Shown piece after piece: positions 18,983 to 27,916 of a DNA stretch of 64,000 nt. The notes under the pieces are model-generated. The model was not told the origin of the DNA, made no database searches, and saw only the letters and a list, made by a program, of their open reading frames with translations. How positions within the stretch are numbered: the stretch's first letter is position 1; every line of letters starts with the position of its first letter. The stretch is from Leptospira bourretii (GTDB lineage Bacteria > Spirochaetota > Leptospiria > Leptospirales > Leptospiraceae), in the NCBI RefSeq assembly GCF_004770145.1, contig NZ_RQFW01000010.1:61001-125000 (forward strand), in the 5' to 3' direction. Both the position numbers and the translations under genes were made by a program.

Positions 18983-19846
18983 TTATAAAAACCAATGAAA
19001 CAAATCTAAAAGATTCTCTACTTCTGGGGATGAAACTTTATTTTTGATGATGTTAGTTTCTGTGAGTTGCATGGTAATCGGAATTTTTTTTTCTTGGAAT
19101 GTAAAACTTAATCTCGATACTGATTTTGTTGTTTCTTTCCAATTGGTTTGGATTTTGGATTCTTCAGCCAAAGGAAAACTATGGATCAGGACATTCCAAA
19201 AATCAGATTTGGAAACCAAAACTTCTGAAATATTTCCGATTCCTGTTTTTAGATCTCTGTAAAGATGTTCCTTCATAAAGTCTTTGATCCCGATGGATAA
19301 AAACTGTTTTTCTCTTTTGAGTTTAGTAAGACCTGGAACTGTGATGTGTGGATCAATCACATCCCAATCCAAAATTAGAAAATGGCAAGGCCCTGTTTGG
19401 ATCCTTTTGAGAAGAAATTCTAGATTTCCTTCTGCATAAACCGTTTGGCCCAAGGTTTTTAAAAATACTGACAGATGTTTGTCTAGATTTTGGTCTTTGG
19501 TGTAAATGACCCAAGTCAATTTTGACATAGGTAAGGTTTTACATGGTAAAGTATGGATTTCTGTGAAGGGTTTTTCCCATAACAAAGAAACTCCGTTGTT
19601 TTTATAATTTTCCTTTTCTTCTTTTGTAAAACTACCACATAATATTGGTTCGATGCTCCAATCCAATAATTCTTTTGCAATTTCGGGACTTGGTTTTGAA
19701 AAAAGGCGAATGGAGTCTGGATGGTCTTTCCAAGTTTTCTGTGTACATTCTTTTATGACGAACCCTTGTACTTGTAACCATGTTACGATCAGGTTTTTTT
19801 CTGCGTCGGGAAGTTGTGTCAAAACAGCACCGAATAGAGTGTCCAT
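18983..19846 (-). CDS. Hypothetical protein, possible degenerate receiver-like region
   Basis: I do not recognise this 287-residue protein. Around residues 110-175, the run VIYTKDQNLDKHLSVFLKTLGQTVYAEG followed by FLILDWDVIDPH resembles the alpha/beta order of a response-regulator receiver, with an aspartate after the third strand. The paired acidic residues and the conserved lysine are not clear. The C-terminal stretch (LSFTFQEKKIPITMQLTETN) is beta-like and recalls PilZ-type strands. It is divergent from the PhaR-like gene with 58 bp between the starts. No function is assigned. Confidence 0.5.
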   Translation of the reverse strand: MDTLFGAVLTQLPDAEKNLIVTWLQVQGFVIKECTQKTWKDHPDSIRLFSKPSPEIAKELLDWSIEPILCGSFTKEEKENYKNNGVSLLWEKPFTEIHTLPCKTLPMSKLTWVIYTKDQNLDKHLSVFLKTLGQTVYAEGNLEFLLKRIQTGPCHFLILDWDVIDPHITVPGLTKLKREKQFLSIGIKDFMKEHLYRDLKTGIGNISEVLVSKSDFWNVLIHSFPLAEESKIQTNWKETTKSVSRLSFTFQEKKIPITMQLTETNIIKNKVSSPEVENLLDLFHWFL

Positions 19847-19904
19847 TACGATTGTATTTTAGTTGACCCCCTAGGCTTGAAAGTCATTTTAAAAAGCATC
19901 TCCG

Positions 19905-20453
19905 ATGAAGCTCCTTAAGCGATACGCAAACCGAAGACTTTATGATCCAGAAACTAGCTCCACCATCACACTAGAAGATGTGGCGAAGATGATCATCGGA
20001 GGAGAAGAAATCAAAGTCCAAGACAATATGACAGGAGAGGACATCACTCCTAAAATTTTGGGACAAACCTTTCTGAAGGTGAGTCTCGGACAAAGGAATG
20101 AAGACTTTTCTAACTTTATGTTGACCTCTCTCATTCGGGAAACGGGACGAGATGTTTCTGGTCTCTTTGAGCGTTTGATCCTTGGGGGAATTGGAGCCAA
20201 CTACCTCACTTCGGAACGTCTGGAAAAAATTGTTAATTCCATGGTGGAACTTGGCGAACTCAAAGAAGCAGACTTTAGCCACTACCGCGAAGATCTTTTG
20301 CGAAAAATGGCCTCTCGGGCCAGCGAAAAGAAGGAACAAATCCAAAGGGATTTGGAAAAATTCAGCCAATCTATTTTGGAAGAAGACAAAGCTACCCTTG
20401 GCGATCTTTCCGAAAAATTAAAGGAAGTCGCAGAAAAATTGAAGGAAAATTAA
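19905..20453 (+). CDS. Polyhydroxyalkanoate synthesis regulator-like (PhaR N-domain) protein
   Basis: The first 60 residues match the PHB accumulation regulatory domain: [39 protein letters not shown] is diagnostic. In PhaR this domain binds DNA and the polymer granule. The remaining 120 or so residues are charged helix with coiled-coil character ([43 protein letters not shown]). Total length of 182 residues is normal. No polymer synthase gene is present in this window, so the target is unknown; in many bacteria this family acts more broadly. A HEAT-repeat gene follows 45 bp downstream. Confidence 0.82.
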   Translation: MKLLKRYANRRLYDPETSSTITLEDVAKMIIGGEEIKVQDNMTGEDITPKILGQTFLKVSLGQRNEDFSNFMLTSLIRETGRDVSGLFERLILGGIGANYLTSERLEKIVNSMVELGELKEADFSHYREDLLRKMASRASEKKEQIQRDLEKFSQSILEEDKATLGDLSEKLKEVAEKLKEN

Positions 20454-20498
20454 CGAAAAACGAAAAGAATTTCCGTCCCTACTTAGAGGCGGTTTAGA

Positions 20499-21386
20499 AT
20501 GATTCGAAAGGTTTTTTTGTTACTTTGTTTTCTCTTTGTATCTGTCAGTTTATTGGCAGAAACAGACGAACGTTTTTTTGAAATCCAACGTGCCAGACTT
20601 TCTTCTTCCGATGTATTTGAAATTCGTGATGCCATTGACAAACTTACCTTTGTTAAATCAGGCCAAGGAATTCGAGATATTATTTCTGCGATGGAAGGTT
20701 CTCCCCATTTTCCTTCAAGCCCTGGAAACGCTCCTGCTGTCAAATTTTATGCAGCACAAGCACTCGGTAAAAAAGGGGACAAAATCGCTATATCGTATTT
20801 AATCAAAACTTACCAAAAAGAATCTGCAAATATTCCTGAACATATCCCACCGAAACGTAGAACTTTAAAAGATGGTGTTGCCGATGGTCAATCTCCCTCC
20901 AGTCCATATTTTTACGAGGATGGTGATATTCCCATCACCTTGGCCTGTGGTGAAATTTTACGGGCTTTGGGTTCTTTGCCTCTGACGCCTGAGTCAGAAT
21001 CGACAATCAAATCTGCTCTCACGAGTCCTAATTTTTATCTTCGCAGTTCAGCAGCCGATGCAATGTATTTTTCTGGCAAAAAAGAATCATTGTCTGTCTT
21101 GCAAGATGCATTGGGAAAAGAATCCATCCCATATGCCAAAATTTCGATTCTCTCTGCCGTGGTAGGATTGGAACGATTACCAAACCAAAATTATAAATCC
21201 GTTTTAGAATCTCTGACAGACAAAGATCCGGAAGTCCGAGCAAAGGCATCAGATGCACTGAAGCGCTTGGATTTTCGAACCTCAGCACCTTACTTAGAAA
21301 AGGTGATCCAAACCGAGAATCACTCAAAGGTTTTAAAACAAATGAAATCTGATTACCAATTTCTCGTTTCCTTTCGTACTCCTTAA
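20499..21386 (+). CDS. Exported HEAT-repeat protein
   Basis: The 295-residue protein starts with a clear signal peptide (MIRKVFLLLCFLFVSVSLLA). Its body is a run of HEAT/PBS-lyase-like repeats: VKFYAAQALGKKGDKIAISYLIKTY, LRSSAADAMYFSGKKESLSVLQDAL and VRAKASDALKRLDFRTSAPYLEKVI each give the two-helix pattern. Such repeats serve protein binding, so it is probably a periplasmic scaffold or assembly factor. No catalytic motif is seen. The cysK leader follows after 65 bp. Confidence 0.75.
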   Translation: MIRKVFLLLCFLFVSVSLLAETDERFFEIQRARLSSSDVFEIRDAIDKLTFVKSGQGIRDIISAMEGSPHFPSSPGNAPAVKFYAAQALGKKGDKIAISYLIKTYQKESANIPEHIPPKRRTLKDGVADGQSPSSPYFYEDGDIPITLACGEILRALGSLPLTPESESTIKSALTSPNFYLRSSAADAMYFSGKKESLSVLQDALGKESIPYAKISILSAVVGLERLPNQNYKSVLESLTDKDPEVRAKASDALKRLDFRTSAPYLEKVIQTENHSKVLKQMKSDYQFLVSFRTP

Positions 21387-21412
21387 GTTTTCTATTTTTC
21401 ATTGTGGACAAA

Positions 21413-21449
21413 TCCGCTTTTTCTCCTAAAATGTGACAGAGCGGAGAAA
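21413..21449 (+). promoter_or_regulatory. Possible RNA switch over the cysK ribosome binding site
   Basis: Two overlapping pairings are possible just upstream of cysK. TCCGCT (21413-21418) can pair with AGCGGA (21440-21445), and TTTCTCC (21420-21426) with GGAGAAA (21443-21449). Both use the GGAG Shine-Dalgarno sequence at 21443-21446, five bases before the ATG, so either fold would hide it, and they exclude each other. A known riboswitch class is not recognisable. Inference only. Confidence 0.35.
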
Positions 21450-21451
21450 TT

Positions 21452-22366
21452 ATGAAGTTAAATAGCATTCTAGAAGCCATCGGAAATACACCTCACGTAA
21501 GATTGTCACGACTTTTTGGAACGGACCATGAAGTTTATATGAAACTCGAAAGACAAAATCCTGGTGGATCGATCAAAGATCGAATTGCTCTCGCTATGAT
21601 CGAAGAAGCCGAGAAATCCGGAAAATTAAAAAAAGATTCTTTTATTGTGGAACCTACCTCTGGAAACACTGGTATCGGTCTTGCTATGGTAGCAGCTGTT
21701 AAAGGTTATGCGATCACTCTCGTAATGCCAGAACATATGTCTGTGGAACGAAGAAGAATTATGGCAGCTTATGGTGCAAAGTTTGAACTAACACCTCGGG
21801 AAAAAGGGATGCCTGGTGCGATTGCAAAGGCACAGGAAATTGTGGCTGCCAATCCAAATGCTTGGATGCCACAACAGTTTGAAAACGAAGCCAATATCCA
21901 AGTTCACAGAGAAAAAACAGCAGAAGAAATTGCAAAGGATTTCCCAGATGGTTTGGATTATATCATTACCGGTGTGGGTACTGGTGGTCATATCACTGGT
22001 TGTGCTGAAAATTTAAAAAAGAGATTTCCTAAACTCAAAGTATTTGCTGTGGAACCAGAAGGTTCTCCTGTTCTCAGTGGTGGTAAACCTGGTCCACACC
22101 CTCTGCAAGGGATTGGTGCTGGATTCATTCCTAAAAACTGTAAAACAGAACTTTTGGATGGAATCATTACAGTTGGTAAAGATGAAGCCTTTACGATGGC
22201 TGTTCTTGCTGCCAAAAAAGAAGGAATTTTTATTGGAACCTCTTCTGGTGCAAGCCTTGCGGCAGTTTCCAAAAAATTAAAAGAAATTCCTGCAGGTTCA
22301 AAAGTTCTTACTTTCTGTTATGATACAGGAGAAAGATACTTATCTGTTGAAGGATTGTTTGTTTAA
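21452..22366 (+). CDS. cysK: Cysteine synthase A (O-acetylserine sulfhydrylase)
   Basis: This 304-residue PLP enzyme of the fold-type II family joins sulfide to O-acetylserine to give cysteine. [18 protein letters not shown] carries the PLP lysine (K42), [16 protein letters not shown] is the substrate loop, [10 protein letters not shown] is the phosphate-binding glycine loop, and [14 protein letters not shown] is the C-terminal motif. It is the end point of the sulfate reduction pathway encoded some 16-30 kb further along, though not linked to it. The Shine-Dalgarno sequence is GGAG, five bases before the ATG. Confidence 0.93.
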   Translation: MKLNSILEAIGNTPHVRLSRLFGTDHEVYMKLERQNPGGSIKDRIALAMIEEAEKSGKLKKDSFIVEPTSGNTGIGLAMVAAVKGYAITLVMPEHMSVERRRIMAAYGAKFELTPREKGMPGAIAKAQEIVAANPNAWMPQQFENEANIQVHREKTAEEIAKDFPDGLDYIITGVGTGGHITGCAENLKKRFPKLKVFAVEPEGSPVLSGGKPGPHPLQGIGAGFIPKNCKTELLDGIITVGKDEAFTMAVLAAKKEGIFIGTSSGASLAAVSKKLKEIPAGSKVLTFCYDTGERYLSVEGLFV

Positions 22367-22378
22367 TAGGTTCTAACT

Positions 22379-24319
22379 ATCACCAAACTTTTAATAGTCG
22401 AATCGCCGACAAAAGCAACAACAATCGCATCCTATTTAGACAAGGATTGGGTTGTTGTTGCAACCAAAGGTCATATCAAAGACCTCCCTGCCAAATCCTA
22501 TGGGATCGATTTTCAAAATTCATTTGAACCGGAATATGAATGGTTAAAAGGAAAAAAAACTATTTTTTCCGCAATCAAAACACAGGCTAAACTAGCATCT
22601 GTCATTTATATTGCCAGTGACCCAGACCGAGAAGGGGAAATCATCGCCAAACATTGTTTTGACGAATTGGTGAAACTCAAAAAACCAATGTTTCGACTTC
22701 GTTTAAAAGAGATTTCGAAAGAGGAAGTTAACCGTCAGATCAAACTAAAATCTGGTTTAGATTTTGCAGAAATTGAATCACAAATTGCGAGAAGAATTGT
22801 GGATCGCATTTTTGGATTTGAGGTATCACCTGATTTATGGAGACAATTAAAAAATTCTTCCTTATCAGCAGGACGTGTGCAATCAACCGTCTTACATTGG
22901 ATCTGCGAAAGAGAAAAAGAAATTCAAAATTTTTCCAAAGAAATTTACTACCAATTAAAATTACAAGGTTCTGTTTCTGGTGAGTCTGTTATTTTAGACC
23001 ACCAAACAAAAGATAAATTGGATTCTAAATCGATCCAAAAAGTCCTTACGGATATAGAAATTTTACCGGAACCAAATCGACTAAAAGAAATTCTATTGTC
23101 CGAAATCAAAAAGAAAAATATCAAACGAAATTCACCACCGGCATTCTCTACAGCAAGTTTACTCGAAACCAGTTTTCGTGTTTTAGGTTTTGATTCCAAA
23201 AAAACAATGAAAATAGCCCAAACTCTCTTTGAGGGAAAATCCATTGGTTCTGGAGAACGAATTGGACTTATCACCTATATGCGTACGGATAGTACTCGTG
23301 TGTCCGATTTGAAACGCGAATTAGGAGTGAATTACTTAAAAAAACATTTTCCTGGTTTGGTTTTGGAAGGATCCATCACGCCCAAAAAACAAAAAAAATA
23401 CTCTCAAGATGCTCATGAAGCCGTAATTCCCATTCGTCCAGATTATAGTCCAGAGACAATTGGTTCTTATTTATCAAATGAAGAAAGAAGTTTGTATACC
23501 TTGATTTGGGAACGTTTTCTAACTTCTTTGATGAAGCCAGAGTTAGGTGAAGAGACTATATATGAATTTCATAAAAACAATCAAGTTTTTATTTATAAAA
23601 ATGAGTTCATAACAGATTCTGGATTTAAGGCTTTTGGAAAAAGGGATCAGAAGAAAAACTCGAAGAAGTTTGATTGGAAGATAGGAGACCGTTTTTTTTA
23701 TGAGTCACACTCTATTGAGGAAAAACAAACGGAACCACCCGTTCGTTACACACAAGGCAAACTAGTCCAAAAGATGGAGGATACAGGAGTGGGGCGGCCA
23801 TCCACTTATGGCAGTATCATTGAAACCTTAAGAACAAGAAAATACATCGTAGAATATCATAAGTCCATTGGACCAACATCCCTTGGAATGATAGTGGATG
23901 ATTATCTTTTTCTTAATTTTCAAGAGATGATTGGTGAATCATTCACCAAAGACTTGGAAAACAAGTTAGACCAAATCACCGAAGATAAATCCTCACGTAT
24001 CAATCTGATCCAAAATTTTTATGATACTTTGCTTGGTTTGTTGCGTACACCGAGAAAAAAATATACGAGTACGGTAAGAAGATATCCCAAAAATAATGAA
24101 GAAACTCTTCCTGGTTCTTACGCAAAACCCAACCCAAATCGTTCCGCAAAGATAAAAGCCTCTACAACGAGAATTTCCATCTCCAAAGAGCAGACGAATG
24201 CAAAACCTTGTCCCGTTTGCAAAGAAGGTTTCATCAAAACCAAACTTGGCAAAAAAGGAAAAACTATTTATTTCTGCTCGCGTTACCCGCATTGTGACTA
24301 CATCACTTATGAATCATAA
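22379..24319 (+). CDS. topA: DNA topoisomerase I, with probable AUC start codon
   Basis: This type IA topoisomerase of about 646 residues relaxes negative supercoils. The TOPRIM part includes LLIVESPTKATTI (catalytic Glu) and IASDPDREGEI (DxDxE metal site). The nucleophilic tyrosine is Y300 in LITYMRTDSTR. One C-terminal zinc ribbon ends the protein (CPVCKEGFIK...CSRYPHC), so it is shorter than E. coli TopA (865). No ATG, GTG or TTG occurs in frame before 22667, which would remove the whole TOPRIM domain, and the frame is closed by TAG at 22367. The codon ATC at 22379 aligns exactly with the initiator Met of other TopA proteins, with AGG eight bases upstream and cysK ending 12 bases before. 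Confidence 0.88.
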   Translation: MTKLLIVESPTKATTIASYLDKDWVVVATKGHIKDLPAKSYGIDFQNSFEPEYEWLKGKKTIFSAIKTQAKLASVIYIASDPDREGEIIAKHCFDELVKLKKPMFRLRLKEISKEEVNRQIKLKSGLDFAEIESQIARRIVDRIFGFEVSPDLWRQLKNSSLSAGRVQSTVLHWICEREKEIQNFSKEIYYQLKLQGSVSGESVILDHQTKDKLDSKSIQKVLTDIEILPEPNRLKEILLSEIKKKNIKRNSPPAFSTASLLETSFRVLGFDSKKTMKIAQTLFEGKSIGSGERIGLITYMRTDSTRVSDLKRELGVNYLKKHFPGLVLEGSITPKKQKKYSQDAHEAVIPIRPDYSPETIGSYLSNEERSLYTLIWERFLTSLMKPELGEETIYEFHKNNQVFIYKNEFITDSGFKAFGKRDQKKNSKKFDWKIGDRFFYESHSIEEKQTEPPVRYTQGKLVQKMEDTGVGRPSTYGSIIETLRTRKYIVEYHKSIGPTSLGMIVDDYLFLNFQEMIGESFTKDLENKLDQITEDKSSRINLIQNFYDTLLGLLRTPRKKYTSTVRRYPKNNEETLPGSYAKPNPNRSAKIKASTTRISISKEQTNAKPCPVCKEGFIKTKLGKKGKTIYFCSRYPHCDYITYES

Positions 24320-25394
24320 ACAAAAGAAAACACTCATTCTAGTGAATTTGGGTGGTCCACGGACATCTGATGAAATTGAAGTTTTTTTGACGGATTTATT
24401 CACTGATCCTTTTGTTTTCGATTTACCTTTACCTGAATTTTTGCGATTGCCACTGGCACGTTTTATTGCCAAAAAAAGAACCCCTAAAGTGAAAAGAACA
24501 TATGAATCCATGGGATTTGGCGGTGGTTCTCCTTTGGTTTCGGAAACAGAAAAACAAGCCAAGGTTCTGGAAAAAATCTTAAACGAAAAAACAACAATCG
24601 ATTGGACAGTCAAAGTGGCTATGACTTGTGGGTATCCTCATATTAGAGATCCAGAATTTGAAAGACCAAACTCAAATACCATCTATCTTCCATTATACCC
24701 TCAATATTCCCGTTCGACCGTACTTTCTACGCTAAGTCATTTAGAAAAAAAGTTTCATGAATGTCCAGTTGGGAGTGGGGGATATGTTCCAACGTTTGCT
24801 CGCGATTCTAAATTCCACCAAATATCAGCTAGGTTTATTTTTGATTTTTTTTCTGGAACTTTAAATGAAGCGGAATTTTTGCATTTTCCAAAAGACAAAC
24901 TAACTACCGATTGGAAGAATTTGGATTTGGTTTTTTCTGCTCATGGTGTTCCTATGCGATTGATTCGGAAAGGAGATTTATATATGCAGGAAATTGAATC
25001 TTCTGTTCAAGGGATCACAGAAGAATTAAAATCTTATGGTTTCAAAGGGAGATCACATATTTCTTATCAAAGTAAGGTAGGACCTGCAGAATGGACCACC
25101 CCAAGTTCTTTAAGTATGATTGAGTCTCTTGCGAAAGAAGGAAAGTTTATCGCTGTGTTTCCGATTAGTTTTGTCAGTGATCATTTAGAAACCCTGGAAG
25201 AGATTGGAGAACAGTTTAAAGATCTTGCTTTGGATTCAGGGGCAAAATCTTTTATTCGTATTCCTGCATTTGGTACGTATCGGCCATTTATGGAATACCT
25301 TGCAGAAAAAGTATTGTTAGCCGATGGTTCGGTCAATGAATGTTTATGTAAAAAAATGGGAGGAGAGTCACTCACTACCTGTCGATTCAAATAG
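24309..25394 (+). CDS. hemH: Ferrochelatase
   Basis: HemH inserts ferrous iron into protoporphyrin IX, the last step of heme synthesis. This 361-residue protein has TLILVNLGGPRTSDEIEVFL at the start, YPQYSRSTVLSTLSHL, the catalytic histidine in LVFSAHGVPMRLI, and FVSDHLETLEEI, all typical. The ATG at 24309 overlaps the end of topA by 11 bp. The C-terminal CLCKKMGG...TTC cysteines could hold an iron-sulfur cluster, seen in some ferrochelatases, but this is not certain. The gene converges on hemG with a 27-bp overlap of coding ends. Confidence 0.92.
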   Translation: MNHKQKKTLILVNLGGPRTSDEIEVFLTDLFTDPFVFDLPLPEFLRLPLARFIAKKRTPKVKRTYESMGFGGGSPLVSETEKQAKVLEKILNEKTTIDWTVKVAMTCGYPHIRDPEFERPNSNTIYLPLYPQYSRSTVLSTLSHLEKKFHECPVGSGGYVPTFARDSKFHQISARFIFDFFSGTLNEAEFLHFPKDKLTTDWKNLDLVFSAHGVPMRLIRKGDLYMQEIESSVQGITEELKSYGFKGRSHISYQSKVGPAEWTTPSSLSMIESLAKEGKFIAVFPISFVSDHLETLEEIGEQFKDLALDSGAKSFIRIPAFGTYRPFMEYLAEKVLLADGSVNECLCKKMGGESLTTCRFK

Positions 25395-26579
25395 TGATCT
25401 AAGTCCTATCCCTTTTCTATAGTTTCCGAAAAAACGAATGTCGATTCCTTTCGAAATCCAATCGGATTCCAGAACATCTATAAATCGGTTAAATTCATAT
25501 AGTTTTCTATCATAGGCGGGGAATACAGCGTTCCATGAAGTAATATAAACTGCTTTTGGTGAATCAGCTTTATTTGTGATATGTTCTCGGTCTTTTTCGA
25601 GAATGGATTCCCAAGTTTCATTTTCTAATTGTTTGGCCGATTCCGGATAGATCCATGTTTCTGAGTGGAGTCCATGTTTTGCTCGACCAGGAAAAATGTC
25701 AGAATTAGATAATACACCGAGTGCACGGATTCCTTCGTTTTTTGCAAATAAAACCCCAAAACAAGATTTCTTTGTTAGGTGGGATGTGCCAAACCTAGTA
25801 ATGGTTGTAATGGAAAGTAAGTTTGGTTGTTCGTTTTCTTGGATTCGATTTCCCAGTACGGAGATTAAACTTTTTAAGGAAATACAAAATCGAATTTTAC
25901 CTTTCCATTTTAAAACTTCATCCAAAGTCGGCATTTGGTAATTGGTTTTGATTTCGATTTTAGGTTCTAAGTATCGAACCAAATGGGAAACGAGATCTCC
26001 CATCCCTTGGGGAAAGGATACAGTTCCGAGAGATTTCCCTTTTTTCTTTTTGATTTCCTGTAAGATCGTATTTTTCCCCGAACCATCCCAACTGGAAAAA
26101 ATTGATTCTGCTTGCAATGCATCCAGTCTTGTTCCGTAAACTCCTCCAATTGCTGGTTCAATGATGTTTTTTGTCACTGAAATTCCGAACATTTGACTGG
26201 CCCATGATTCGAAGTTTTGCGTATCGTTAAACTTTATCTTTTTGAATCCGATTGTATAAACTAGTTTAAGTCCTGCTAAAATTGAAATAGGTAACCTGGA
26301 AAGTTTTCCCCTTACCCAGAAGTATCTTCTTTTTGCAGCTTTGTTCGGGAAAAGTGGAGTAAGACCAATGTCATCTAACATGAGTTTGATTTGGTCTGTG
26401 AATAAAACCCCATTGGCAGCAAGTTCAACTAAACCTTCTTCTACCGTTTTTGTTCCGATCACTCCGCCTAATTTTTCGGACTGTTCATATAAGGTTACAG
26501 AGTCGCCACGTTTTGTATGATGGTAAGCAAGGAATAGTCCAGTAATTCCTCCACCTATGATATGAATTTTTTCATTCAT
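25368..26579 (-). CDS. hemG: Protoporphyrinogen oxidase (HemY type)
   Basis: This 403-residue FAD protein oxidises protoporphyrinogen IX to protoporphyrin IX. IHIIGGGITGLFLAYHHTKRG is the dinucleotide-binding motif, with GGVIGTKTVEEGLVELAANGVLF behind it, as in HemY/PPOX enzymes. It is somewhat shorter than the usual 450-480 residues. It is the last gene of the leftward heme operon, starting with an ATGA overlap on hemN. HemY-type enzymes use oxygen, in contrast to the upstream HemN, which does not. The symbol follows spirochaete usage; hemY is an equally valid name. Confidence 0.85.
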   Translation of the reverse strand: MNEKIHIIGGGITGLFLAYHHTKRGDSVTLYEQSEKLGGVIGTKTVEEGLVELAANGVLFTDQIKLMLDDIGLTPLFPNKAAKRRYFWVRGKLSRLPISILAGLKLVYTIGFKKIKFNDTQNFESWASQMFGISVTKNIIEPAIGGVYGTRLDALQAESIFSSWDGSGKNTILQEIKKKKGKSLGTVSFPQGMGDLVSHLVRYLEPKIEIKTNYQMPTLDEVLKWKGKIRFCISLKSLISVLGNRIQENEQPNLLSITTITRFGTSHLTKKSCFGVLFAKNEGIRALGVLSNSDIFPGRAKHGLHSETWIYPESAKQLENETWESILEKDREHITNKADSPKAVYITSWNAVFPAYDRKLYEFNRFIDVLESDWISKGIDIRFFGNYRKGIGLRSLFESTGSE

Positions 26580-27916
26580 ATTGCTTTTGAGAACACAGGT
26601 TTTGTCGGTTGGCTCAGTTGCAATTTTTCATCAAAAGCCATAGCAACAATTCTTAAAAATGGTTTGCCTTTCTCGGTCACTGTAAGTGTTTCTCCTTGCC
26701 AATGAACCAAATGGTCTGATTCCATTTCTTGTAAAAAGTGAAACACGTGGGATTTTATTTCATTCGGAACTTTCACTTGCCATGAGGTCATTAAATCTAG
26801 AATTAACTGTTTCCTGGTTTGATCCGATTGGGTTAATTTATGTCCACGAAGGATGGGGATGATTCCATCTAAAATAGATTTGCGATACTTCATTTCTAGT
26901 TTCTGGTTTTGGAAAAAAAGATTTGGAGTTTCAGAAATTGAAGATGAACCTAATCCTAACATAACATCTGTTTTTGAATCACTATAACCCATAAAATTTC
27001 TATGGAGTTTGTTTGCATTGAATGCTTTCCACAATTTATCATGAGGTAATGCAAAGTGATCCATTCCGATTTCTCTGTAACCTTCTTTTTCTAATAACGA
27101 TCTTCCCATTTCATAAAGATCACGTTTTAAAGTGGGTTCCGGAAGATCTTTTTCTGTGAATAATCTTTGTGAGGCTTTTATCCAAGGAACATGGGCATAG
27201 GAATAAAAGGCGATTCTGTCGGGTTTTAGTTCCAAAGTTTTTTCTATCGAATATTGCATGGAACTCAGAGTTTGTTTTGGTAACCCATAAATTAGGTCAA
27301 AGTTGATAGAATCAAATCCAAGGGCTCTAGCTTCTAGAGTGATGTTCTCTGTGAGTTCAAAGGGTTGGATTCTGTTAACTAATCTTTGGACTTCTGGATC
27401 AAAATCCTGAACACCCAAACTAATTCTTCGGAATCCCAACTTTTGCAAAAGTTTGAGTTGGGAAATCCTTGTTCTCCTTGGATCTACTTCAATGGAATAT
27501 TGTGGATCTTCTGCTGGATTTAATTTAGTTAATATAAATTCGATTGTAGATTGTAAGTTGTAATCGGAAAGATAAGTGGGACTTCCTCCACCTAAATGAA
27601 GTTCGCTTAGGTTCTTTCCGTTTAAACTTGAAACTCTATATGTATAAAGTTGTAATTCATTTTTTAGCGCAGTGACATAGGGTTCTTCCACCGTATGATT
27701 TTTTGTGATTGAAGTATTACATCCGCAAAAAGTGCATAATGTTTCGCAAAACGGAATGTGGAGGTAAATTGCCAATTTTGAATCTTTGGGAGATAAATAT
27801 GTATCCAATGATTGAATGCATTCATCTAGAGTTGGAGAATCCGTCCAATAAGGAACTGTCGGATAACTCGTGTATCTTGGTGCAGGTGTATCATATTTTT
27901 CGAGTAGGTGTTTCAT
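26576..27916 (-). CDS. hemN: Oxygen-independent coproporphyrinogen III oxidase
   Basis: This 446-residue radical-SAM enzyme decarboxylates coproporphyrinogen III to protoporphyrinogen IX. The iron-sulfur motif CETLCTFCGC (C57, C61, C64) and the HIPFC context are those of true HemN rather than HemW. LHLGGGSPTYL and IGLPKQT are the SAM-binding and late motifs. The N-terminal YDTPAPRYTSYPTVPYW is typical of HemN. Coupled by ATGA overlaps to hemE upstream and hemG downstream. No oxygen-dependent HemF appears in this window. Confidence 0.92.
   Translation of the reverse strand: MKHLLEKYDTPAPRYTSYPTVPYWTDSPTLDECIQSLDTYLSPKDSKLAIYLHIPFCETLCTFCGCNTSITKNHTVEEPYVTALKNELQLYTYRVSSLNGKNLSELHLGGGSPTYLSDYNLQSTIEFILTKLNPAEDPQYSIEVDPRRTRISQLKLLQKLGFRRISLGVQDFDPEVQRLVNRIQPFELTENITLEARALGFDSINFDLIYGLPKQTLSSMQYSIEKTLELKPDRIAFYSYAHVPWIKASQRLFTEKDLPEPTLKRDLYEMGRSLLEKEGYREIGMDHFALPHDKLWKAFNANKLHRNFMGYSDSKTDVMLGLGSSSISETPNLFFQNQKLEMKYRKSILDGIIPILRGHKLTQSDQTRKQLILDLMTSWQVKVPNEIKSHVFHFLQEMESDHLVHWQGETLTVTEKGKPFLRIVAMAFDEKLQLSQPTKPVFSKAI

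Noticed and set aside
22667..24319. topA starting at the first canonical start codon, TTG 22667
   Set aside because: That start would delete the whole TOPRIM metal-binding part, which is encoded intact and in frame just upstream; the longer form from 22379 is far more likely.
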